64,000 bases of DNA from Halomonas halocynthiae DSM 14573 (GTDB taxonomy: Bacteria > Pseudomonadota > Gammaproteobacteria > Pseudomonadales > Halomonadaceae), in assembly GCF_000425725.1 (NCBI RefSeq), contig NZ_KE384439.1:95309-159308 (forward strand). Reading direction: 5' to 3'. The position numbers and the translations under genes were made by a program. The first letter of the stretch is position 1, and each line of letters opens with the position of its first letter. Positions 57,560 to 64,000 of the stretch are shown here, in pieces. The notes under the pieces were generated by a model. It ran no database searches. It saw only the letters and a program-made list of their open reading frames with translations, and had not been told where the DNA came from.

Positions 57560-57964
57560 GTGAATCCAGCTGTTCAGGCTAAGTTTGAAACCTATCCGGT
57601 GAGTGCTCGGCGGCAACTTGAGCGTGTGCGGCAGCTTATTCTGACAATAGCGGCTGAAGATGCGTTGGGCGATGTCGAAGAAGTGCTCAAATGGGGAGAG
57701 GCGAGTTACCTTGTCAAAAGCGGCACGACCATTCGCATCGATTGGAAAGCGAAAGACCCAGAGGTGATTAAGGTGTTTTTTCACTGCCAAACGCGTTTGA
57801 TTGAAACGTGCAAAGAGATATATCGCAGTGAATTTGAGTATGAAGGCAAGAGAGCTATTGTGATCCCTTTGGGCATGAATATTGAGCAATCCCCATTAGG
57901 CCATTGCATCGAGTTGGCTCTGAAGTATCACAGGCTTAAGCATTTGCCCCTTCTCGGTGCGTAG
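57560..57964 (+). CDS. DUF1801 domain protein
   Basis: 134 aa. The YdhG-like DUF1801 core is visible: ARRQLERVRQLILTIA, GDVEEVLKWGEASYLVKSGTTIRIDWK and KEIYRSEFEYEGKRAIVIPL. GTG start after AGGAAAGA. The family is widespread, small and of unknown function, sometimes compared with iron-chaperone frataxin-like folds. Confidence 0.78.
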   Translation: MNPAVQAKFETYPVSARRQLERVRQLILTIAAEDALGDVEEVLKWGEASYLVKSGTTIRIDWKAKDPEVIKVFFHCQTRLIETCKEIYRSEFEYEGKRAIVIPLGMNIEQSPLGHCIELALKYHRLKHLPLLGA

Positions 57965-58266
57965 CTGTTGGGTAGGGGGCCTTAAATATATAACGAATGA
58001 GTGAGCGATTGGCTCGCACAAAATTAGGTGCGTTAAGCTGGTAATGTAGGTGTTGCTCGGTACGCGTGTTCTGAAGAAGCCTTATGACAGCCCCCATGAC
58101 AGCCCTTGCAAAGAATACGGTCTGGCTTTGAGACGATGAACGCTCGAATGGCTGGCAGCACGTCTGTTGTACGATCAAGCGTTTGCGTTTGTTAATACGT
58201 ATGTGACGCTCAAATGCTATTATTTTGCCGCTAGCACTTTTCCGCTAACTCTAAGGATGGACTCAA
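57965..58266. other. Gap before lemA
   Basis: 302 bp without a gene. It carries an extended -10 element (TGCTATTAT, 58216-58223) likely to serve lemA and a small tandem duplication of ATGACAGCCC near 58084-58105. Nothing else identified. Confidence 0.5.
58216..58223 (+). promoter_or_regulatory. Extended -10 promoter upstream of lemA
   Basis: TGC followed by TATTAT (58218-58223). Extended -10 elements can work without a good -35, which is missing here. About 44 bp before lemA. Confidence 0.4.
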
Positions 58267-58860
58267 ATGCTGACACTCATCATTGTTTTGGTAGTTGTCG
58301 CCGTTATCGTGTTTTACGTTATCGGAATCTACAACCGTCTTGTTTCGTTGAAAAATCGCTTTGAGAACGCCTTTGCTCAGATTGAAGTACAGCTTAAGCG
58401 GCGGCATGACCTCATTCCCAACCTGGTAGAGACCGCCAAAGGCTATTTGAGCCATGAGCGGGAAACGCTGCAGTCGGTCATTGAGGCTCGTAACACCGCA
58501 ATGGCCGGACTGAAAGCGGCGGCGGCGAACCCTGGTAGCGCTAAGGCGATTGCTGATCTTGGGGGGGCTGAAGGTGCGCTAACTCAAGCGATGGGACGAC
58601 TCAATGTCGTTATGGAAGCTTACCCGGACCTCAAAGCGTCGCAAAATATGATGCAGCTGTCAGAAGAGCTCACCAGCACGGAAAACAAGGTGGCTTTTGC
58701 GCGTCAGTCATTCAATGATGCGGTGATGCACTACAACACGTATCGGCAGAGCTTCCCGCCAGTGGCGGTGGCTGGCATGTTTGGGCATGGTCAGGATGCC
58801 TCATTGCTAGAATTTGAAGACAGCGCCCAGATCCAAACAGCACCCAACGTGTCATTCTAA
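58267..58860 (+). CDS. lemA: LemA family protein
   Basis: 197 aa. N-terminal transmembrane helix (about 3-20, LIIVLVVVAVIVFYVIG) with the rest helical: YNRLVSLKNRFENAFAQIEVQLKRRHDLIPNLVETAKGY is the LemA signature in two parts. Partner of M48 metalloproteases in many genomes, and of the BqsRS system in Pseudomonas. Ends about 25 bp before the M48 gene. Confidence 0.92.
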   Translation: MLTLIIVLVVVAVIVFYVIGIYNRLVSLKNRFENAFAQIEVQLKRRHDLIPNLVETAKGYLSHERETLQSVIEARNTAMAGLKAAAANPGSAKAIADLGGAEGALTQAMGRLNVVMEAYPDLKASQNMMQLSEELTSTENKVAFARQSFNDAVMHYNTYRQSFPPVAVAGMFGHGQDASLLEFEDSAQIQTAPNVSF

Positions 58861-58884
58861 GGATTGCGCAGGAGTCAGGGGTAA

Positions 58885-60882
58885 ATGGATTTTTTCACTG
58901 CTCAGGAGCACGCTCGGCGCAAAACCTGGCACCTGGTTGTTTTGCTGGTATTAGCCGTGCTGGTGTTGGTTGCCGTGACAACATTGGCAGTTGCCATCGC
59001 CTTGCAGTTGATGAGTAGCACAGAGCAAACCGGTTTTTCGGTGCAGGAAGTGCGGTCTGCGCTCTCATTCCAGCTGGTTGCTGCTGTGGCTGTTGGGGTG
59101 CTGGCTGTTGTGGTGTTGGGCGGCCTATTTAAACAGCGTCAGCTAAGTGGTGGTGGGCGAGTCGTCGCAGAAGCGCTGGGTGGGCGCGAGATTAATTTAA
59201 CGACCCTCGACCCCGATGAACGCCGCATTCTTAATGTCGTTGAAGAAATGGCCATTGCATCGGGCACGCCGGTGCCTTCCGTTTATATTGTAGAGGACGA
59301 GGGCATTAATGCTTTTGCGGCAGGGCATCAAACCAGCGATGCGGTGATTGGTATTACCCGAGGCACCATTCGCAACCTGACACGGGAAGAGTTGCAGGGG
59401 GTCGTCGCGCATGAGTTTAGTCATATTCTGTATGGCGATATGCGGCTAAATATACGCTTGGTCAGTGTGCTCCACGGTATTCTGCTGATTGGGCTATTGG
59501 GCGGTACGTTGCTACGTAGTATGCCCTATCGGCGTGCCGGGGGCAGTAAGCGTGACAACTCAGCGGCGGTAATTTTTGGGTTGGGAGCGGCACTAATGGT
59601 GATCGGCTATGCGGGCACCTTTTTTGGTAATCTGATTAAGTCAGCGGTCAGCCGTCAGCGCGAGTATCTGGCGGATGCCTCCGCAGTACAGTTCACCCGT
59701 AACCCTTATGGCATTGGTAATGCGCTGGTCAAGATTGGTGCGCATAGCCAGGGTTCCTACTTGAAAGCGCCACAGGCAGCTGAATTCAGCCACCTGTTTT
59801 TCGGCCAGGGCATCAAGCTGCGGTTTGCTCGTATGATGGCGACTCACCCGCCATTAAAAGAACGTGTTCAGCGGGTCATGCCAGACTGGGATGGTCGCTT
59901 TGAGTCTCGCTTTCCTCCGCAGGAAACAGACCATGAGGCCCCTAGTTCCGTCGATAGTGGCAATGGTAGTGGTAGTGGTAATGGTAGTGGCGATGATAAT
60001 GACAATGATAGTGGCGATGGCAATGAAGATCGTTCTGTTGCGACGCTAAGCAAAACAACGTTAGCTGCTGTATTAACTGCGACTTCTGCCCAAACGGCCA
60101 TTAACACTATCGGCCAGCCGAGCCAACGCCATCTGGCGCAAGCCAGAGCAACGCTAAATGCCCTGCCAGAACGAATCAAAGCTGCGGCCCATGAGCCCTA
60201 TACCGCTCGTGCGTTAATTTATGCACTACTGCTAAGCGATGAACCGTCAGTTCGTGAGCAGCAGTTAGACGCGTTACAACAAATTGCCTTGCCAGAGACG
60301 TATCGAGCCCTGGTGGACCTTGGCCCAGAGGTGTTGACGCTGGATGTCGGGTTACGTCTACCGCTGGTAGAGGTGGCACTACCCGCAGTCAAGGCGCTTT
60401 CCGCTGAGCAGGCCCAGCACTTCCGCCTCTGCATGGAGCGCTTGATCAGCGCGGATGGCCACACCAGCTTGTTTGAGTGGGCGCTGTATCAGCTGCTGTT
60501 GAACCATCTGGGCGAAAAGGGCCGCAGGCTCTCTCATCTTAAACTCAGTGAGTTACAGCAAGAATGCCAACGTCTGCTCAGTGTGTTGGCAGCAGCTGGC
60601 CAGGATAGTCCTGAAGAGATTAGCGCAGCGCTTAACGCAGCGGAAGGTGAGCTGCCGTTTTCTCTGTCTGCCCTGGACGACGTCAGTGATATGCGTGCAT
60701 TAAGCTTTGCCGTGGAGCGTTTACGGCGCGTAAAGCCGTTGCAAAAGCCCGTTCTTTTGCAAGCCATGGCGCGCTGCATTGAGCATAGCGGGCATATTCG
60801 CCCAGCCGAAGCTGAGTTGTTTCGGGTAATTGCAGATATCCTCGGTTGCCCAATGCCACCTTTGTTATCAGATGAGCGATAG
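58885..60882 (+). CDS. M48 membrane metalloprotease with long C-terminal domain
   Basis: 665 aa. Two N-terminal transmembrane helices (about 18-42 and 63-82), the M48 peptidase core with zinc motif HEFSH at 176-180 and third ligand region REYLADASAVQF (Glu260), two more helices (about 190-210 and 230-250), a Gly/Ser/Asn/Asp-rich linker (about 353-385) and a helical C-terminal domain of about 280 residues. The last part (HIRPAEAELFRVIADILGCPMPP) resembles TerB-like tellurite-resistance folds. HtpX-type quality control of membrane proteins is likely, with LemA as partner. Confidence 0.88.
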   Translation: MDFFTAQEHARRKTWHLVVLLVLAVLVLVAVTTLAVAIALQLMSSTEQTGFSVQEVRSALSFQLVAAVAVGVLAVVVLGGLFKQRQLSGGGRVVAEALGGREINLTTLDPDERRILNVVEEMAIASGTPVPSVYIVEDEGINAFAAGHQTSDAVIGITRGTIRNLTREELQGVVAHEFSHILYGDMRLNIRLVSVLHGILLIGLLGGTLLRSMPYRRAGGSKRDNSAAVIFGLGAALMVIGYAGTFFGNLIKSAVSRQREYLADASAVQFTRNPYGIGNALVKIGAHSQGSYLKAPQAAEFSHLFFGQGIKLRFARMMATHPPLKERVQRVMPDWDGRFESRFPPQETDHEAPSSVDSGNGSGSGNGSGDDNDNDSGDGNEDRSVATLSKTTLAAVLTATSAQTAINTIGQPSQRHLAQARATLNALPERIKAAAHEPYTARALIYALLLSDEPSVREQQLDALQQIALPETYRALVDLGPEVLTLDVGLRLPLVEVALPAVKALSAEQAQHFRLCMERLISADGHTSLFEWALYQLLLNHLGEKGRRLSHLKLSELQQECQRLLSVLAAAGQDSPEEISAALNAAEGELPFSLSALDDVSDMRALSFAVERLRRVKPLQKPVLLQAMARCIEHSGHIRPAEAELFRVIADILGCPMPPLLSDER

Positions 60883-61327
60883 GGTTGAAGGAGCATGCTT
60901 TCAATAGTCGAACGGTCTGCCGTAGGCTCATCCTTTGGGATTGGCCCACTTGGATGCTGGCTCCTCAATGCTGAGTTCTAGGTAAGGCATGGGAGCACAC
61001 CTTAGCGAAATACTCAGGTGTTGCACTTGGTTTCTGCGGCCAAGGGGTAGTTGAGTTTCCTTCCATGGCGCAAGCGCAAGGTCGATATGGCTCGGCGGTT
61101 TATAAAGAGATTCGCCCCTTGCGCATCCATCATACTGACGGTGATGTCGTTTTAGTTTGGTAAGTAGAAACAACCAGCCATTAAAAAATATACATTTTTT
61201 ATTACCTCAACAGGCCCTAGCCAGTCAGACGTTCTCCACGTAGGATTTCCCCCGCCGGACCGGAACCCGGTAACCCGTCATTCGGGTCATTGATTGACGA
61301 TAAATTCTCCGACGATGAGTACCCTTC
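60883..61327. other. Gap upstream of queC with tandem hairpins
   Basis: 445 bp. It holds a low-confidence minus-strand ORF (60928-61173) and, close to queC, two adjacent hairpins: ACCGG-AAC-CCGGT (61259-61271) and ACCCG-TCATT-CGGGT (61273-61287). I see no preQ1-I-, II- or III-type riboswitch. The hairpins are part of the queC leader if transcription starts upstream. Confidence 0.45.
60928..61173 (-). CDS. Possible small gene or remnant
   Basis: 81-codon frame with a TTG start and protein-like text: YDGCARGESLYKPPSHIDLAL, then PWKETQLPLGRRNQVQH and MPYLELSIEEPASKW. Reads more like coding DNA than most shadow frames, but has no clear start or ribosome-binding site and no recognised family. Perhaps the 3' end of a decayed gene. 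Confidence 0.3.
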   Translation of the reverse strand: MFLLTKLKRHHRQYDGCARGESLYKPPSHIDLALAPWKETQLPLGRRNQVQHLSISLRCAPMPYLELSIEEPASKWANPKG

Positions 61328-62050
61328 ATGTCTCACCCTACCTCTACGCCTGCCCACGACTGCCCGGCAGTGGTGGTCTATTCCGGCGGTATGGATTCTT
61401 TCACTCTGTTGCACCGCGCCCTGCGTGAGCATTCCAGCGTGCATGCTTTGTCCTTTGATTACGGCCAGCGCCATTCCCGCGAGCTGGAAATGGCCCAGCA
61501 GGTCTGTAAAACGCTGGGTATCGCGCACCAAGTGGTGGATATTCGCGCTATTCATGGCCTTATTGACGGCTCTTCGCTGACCGATGCCAGTCAACCTCTG
61601 CCAACAGGGCGATACGCGGCCGATAATATGCAGTCAACCGTGGTGCCTAACCGCAACATGATTCTGCTGTCGATGAGCATCGCCAAGGCGATCAATATTG
61701 GTGCCCGTGATGTTTATTATGGCGCCCACGCGGGGGATCACCTGATCTACCCGGATTGCCGGCCTGAGTTTGTTGCCGCCATGCAGCACGCCGCTGGGCT
61801 GGCGGATTGCAACCCGGTGAAGGTGCATGCGCCTTACCTGCATGCCAGCAAGGCCGATATTCTTGCCGATGGCCTGCAGATGGGACTGGACTACACGAAT
61901 ACCTGGACCTGCTACCTGGGCGAAGCCTTTGCCTGCGGTGAGTGCGGCAGCTGTATTGACCGCCTTGATGCCTTTGCTGCCAATGGCATTGATGATCCTG
62001 TCGCTTACGCGTCTATACCCTCTGACCGGCCAACTGCCCGCGGGGAATAG
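61328..62050 (+). CDS. queC: 7-cyano-7-deazaguanine synthase QueC
   Basis: Makes preQ0, precursor of queuosine in tRNA, from 7-carboxy-7-deazaguanine and ammonia; 240 aa. PP-loop SGGMDS at 19-24, [18 protein letters not shown], and zinc cysteines in [20 protein letters not shown]. First gene of a queC-queE-queD operon. Confidence 0.95.
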   Translation: MSHPTSTPAHDCPAVVVYSGGMDSFTLLHRALREHSSVHALSFDYGQRHSRELEMAQQVCKTLGIAHQVVDIRAIHGLIDGSSLTDASQPLPTGRYAADNMQSTVVPNRNMILLSMSIAKAINIGARDVYYGAHAGDHLIYPDCRPEFVAAMQHAAGLADCNPVKVHAPYLHASKADILADGLQMGLDYTNTWTCYLGEAFACGECGSCIDRLDAFAANGIDDPVAYASIPSDRPTARGE

Positions 62051-62052
62051 CT

Positions 62053-62706
62053 ATGTATCATGTAAAGGAAGCCTTCTACACCTTGCAGGGTGAGGGGGCA
62101 CAGAGCGGTCGTGCCAGCGTTTTCTGCCGTTTCAGCGGGTGTAATTTATGGTCCGGCCGAGAGAAGGATCGCCGCTCGGCGGTGTGCCGTTTCTGTGATA
62201 CGGATTTTGTTGGCACGGATGGCGTTAACGGCGGGCGGTTTTCGAATGCCGCTGCGCTGGCGGAGCATATTGCCTCCCTTTGGCCCGCCATCCCTCACGG
62301 CAAACCTCCCAGGCCTTATGTGGTGATGACCGGTGGTGAGCCACTGCTACAGGTGGATACGTCACTGATTGAAGCACTGCACGCGCGAGGCTTTGAGATA
62401 GCGGTGGAAACCAATGGTACCTTGGCGGTGCCGGAGGGCATTGATTGGGTGTGCGTCAGCCCCAAAAGTCAGGCCCCGCTGGTGGTGACAAAGGGCGATG
62501 AGATCAAGCTGGTTTACCCGCAGCAAGATGCCTTGCCTGAGCAGTTCCGTGACCTCGACTTCACGCATTTCTACCTTCAGCCGATGGATCAGCGCGCTTT
62601 GAGCCAGTCCACCGGCGACCCGGTCAGCCAGACAGTGGCTTACTGCATGAGCCATCCGCAGTGGCGTCTGTCCATGCAACTACACAAATTCGCAGGTTTC
62701 GAGTAA
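62053..62706 (+). CDS. queE: 7-carboxy-7-deazaguanine synthase QueE
   Basis: Radical SAM enzyme converting 6-carboxytetrahydropterin to 7-carboxy-7-deazaguanine, 217 aa. Fe-S motif Cys30, Cys45, Cys48 (CX14CX2C) is the unusual QueE spacing. TGGEPLLQ and ETNGT follow. Two nt after queC; its stop overlaps the queD start (TAATG). Confidence 0.95.
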   Translation: MYHVKEAFYTLQGEGAQSGRASVFCRFSGCNLWSGREKDRRSAVCRFCDTDFVGTDGVNGGRFSNAAALAEHIASLWPAIPHGKPPRPYVVMTGGEPLLQVDTSLIEALHARGFEIAVETNGTLAVPEGIDWVCVSPKSQAPLVVTKGDEIKLVYPQQDALPEQFRDLDFTHFYLQPMDQRALSQSTGDPVSQTVAYCMSHPQWRLSMQLHKFAGFE

Positions 62707-63536
62707 TGGCACTTTTTGTTAATCATTTGACCCATCTGGACGTTTCGATCTGGAGCTCTGTGCACGGGCTGACCGGGATGAGTTGGCGGGTCAACGCGAC
62801 CCTGGAAGGCGAGATTGGCGCAGACGGCATGCTGCTGGATTTCGGCGAGGTGAAACCCTGGATCAAGCGCGTACTGGATGACGGACCAGACCATACCTTG
62901 CTGGTGCCGGAACAGGCGGAAGGTGTCAGCGTTTCCAGCCACAGCGGAACCTGCCTGTTTGAAGCAAGCACCCCGTATCCGTTTCAGATGGAAGCCCCGT
63001 CTCAGGCGCTGACGGCGCTGCCAACACCAGAGGTGAGCGAAGCGGATATTGTGGCTCACTGTGAAGCGCTGCTGAATGCCCGTTTACCCACTAACGTTAC
63101 CGGTGTGCGTCTGACACTGGAGGCTGAGCACATTGAGGGCGCGGAGTTTGGTTACAGCCACGGCCTGAAGCGCCACATGGGGAATTGCCAGCGAATTGCC
63201 CACGGCCATCGTTCTCGCCTGGAGATTCATCAACATGGCGAGCGTGTGCCCGCGCTGGAGCAGGAATGGAGTAACTGGCTGCAGCATCGTTACCTGATTG
63301 AAGCGGAAGATATTGTCGAAGCCAGCCCGGACGATAGGGTGACATGCCGATACCGCGCCGCCCAGGGAGAATTTACCCTGAGCCTGCCAAAAGCCGCCAC
63401 CGCGATTCTGGATACCCCGACCACGATTGAAAATATCGCCCGCTGGATTGCCGGGCAGGTGGCTCAGCAAACCGGCGAGCCGACTCGGGTGGTGGTGTTT
63501 GAAGGCATCAGTAAAGGTGCAACAGCTGACGCATAG
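62706..63536 (+). CDS. queD: 6-carboxytetrahydropterin synthase-like protein, two-lobed QueD
   Basis: 276 aa, over twice the usual 120-aa QueD. Two T-fold-like halves. N-half: a variant of the HGH site (HGLTGMSWRV, 20-29), then GMLLDFGEVK (41-50) and PDHTLLVP (61-68). C-half: SHGLKRHMGNCQRIAHGHRSRLEI (151-174) with His152, Cys161, His166 and His168, then TTIENIARWIAG (239-250) and VVVFEG (262-267). The DF and DH motifs are in the first half and the zinc histidines and nucleophilic Cys in the second, so the active site looks divided. Converts dihydroneopterin triphosphate. Long forms of the family are known, but this arrangement deserves checking. Confidence 0.85.
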   Translation: MALFVNHLTHLDVSIWSSVHGLTGMSWRVNATLEGEIGADGMLLDFGEVKPWIKRVLDDGPDHTLLVPEQAEGVSVSSHSGTCLFEASTPYPFQMEAPSQALTALPTPEVSEADIVAHCEALLNARLPTNVTGVRLTLEAEHIEGAEFGYSHGLKRHMGNCQRIAHGHRSRLEIHQHGERVPALEQEWSNWLQHRYLIEAEDIVEASPDDRVTCRYRAAQGEFTLSLPKAATAILDTPTTIENIARWIAGQVAQQTGEPTRVVVFEGISKGATADA

Positions 63537-63739
63537 TGCCATTGTTGGTAGCTTTTGAGTTTATGCGCTGTACTAGTTATCCAAGACCAGTATGAAAATC
63601 AAGCTCGATAGCTGTGGTGCTGTGGTTTAGCCCCTGGCTTCTATAGTCCAGCGTTCCTTGGTTTGAGGGTGCGGCGCGCTTCACGCGTCCATCTTCTCTC
63701 TAAACCTTGAAGCAGCCGCATTATGCGGTTTGTGCTGTG

Positions 63740-64000
63740 CTATTTTTTTCTGGCTGTTTTTCTTTTTCGCATCGGCTTTTTGCCCATTCCACGTAGAGCC
63801 GAGAAATCACCGCCTTCTACTTCAGCAATTAGTGCTTTCAGGCCATCAGTGAGGGGCTGCATAAACTGCCCGTATCGCATGCGTTTCTCGCTGATGGCAT
63901 CAAGCTGAGACTCCCAATGTGCGGTCATATCGGGGGCCACCATTCGTTCGGGTAGGGCTTTTACGAGTTGTTTTCCGATATCGGTAGCGTGAATTTCTTT
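63740..64000 (-). CDS. topB: Type IA DNA topoisomerase, C-terminal end only
   Basis: The frame is open to the window edge and ends at 63740 with 86 codons: KEIHATDIGKQLVKALPERM, then VAPDMTAHWESQLDAISEKR and a basic tail RGMGKKPMRKRKTARKK. Pattern of the final domain of topoisomerase III (TopB), including the PDMTAHWE segment and a downstream basic tail. The catalytic part lies outside the window. Confidence 0.78.
   Translation of the reverse strand, partial: KEIHATDIGKQLVKALPERMVAPDMTAHWESQLDAISEKRMRYGQFMQPLTDGLKALIAEVEGGDFSALRGMGKKPMRKRKTARKK

Noticed and set aside
60883..61327. preQ1 riboswitch before queC
   Set aside because: No sequence resembling preQ1-I, II or III consensus found.

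Overview
This window is chromosomal core DNA from a gammaproteobacterium. Gene order and protein sequences look most like Halomonadaceae (Halomonas or a close relative). The rne-rluC, yceD-rpmF-plsX-fab, algU/rpoE-rse-mucD-lepA-lepB-rnc-era-recO-pdxJ-acpS and cysM-relA-mazG blocks match the Pseudomonas/Halomonas arrangement, and the coding sequence is moderately GC-rich. The genus is an inference; no rRNA or tRNA gene is present to confirm it.

Layout. 1-7.4 kb: RNA processing and modification (rne with a long leader, rluC), a HAD phosphatase, an S49 signal-peptide peptidase, yceF, yceD and rpmF. 7.4-16.6 kb: fatty-acid synthesis (plsX, fabD, fabG, acpP, fabF; no fabH) running into pabC, mltG, tmk, holB and a TatD nuclease. 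16.6-20.3 kb: a DUF1285 protein overlapping a UvrD/Rep-type helicase, then a sulfurtransferase. 20.4-24.2 kb: the ETF dehydrogenase gene facing etfB-etfA. 24.3-29.9 kb: an unknown gene diverging from a six-gene TonB2-type energy-transduction operon, with a Fur-box-like site between them. 29.9-35.9 kb: xthA with a small basic protein, rhlB, dinG and a DAHP synthase. 36-48.3 kb: the envelope-stress sigma operon, the lepA-to-acpS block and cysM. 48.4-54.2 kb: relA, mazG and ppc. 54.3-58 kb: less conserved genes (a beta-barrel protein, a ketopantoate reductase, an AT-richer stretch with a 75-codon ORF, a methyltransferase, a DUF1801 protein). 58.2-60.9 kb: lemA with a large M48 membrane protease. 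61.3-63.5 kb: queC-queE-queD for 7-deazaguanine synthesis, with an unusual two-lobed QueD. The right edge holds the 3' end of a type IA topoisomerase gene.

Most genes are packed into operons with ATGA, GTGA or TAATG overlaps, which implies translational coupling. I saw no transposase, integrase, prophage, CRISPR array, tRNA or rRNA. No single striking unknown system stands out. The best candidates for undescribed biology are the 24-codon ORF joining lepB to rnc by overlaps at both ends, the two-lobed QueD, the M48 protease with a long C-terminal helical domain, the unknown gene opposite the TonB2 operon, and several leader or operator-like inverted repeats.
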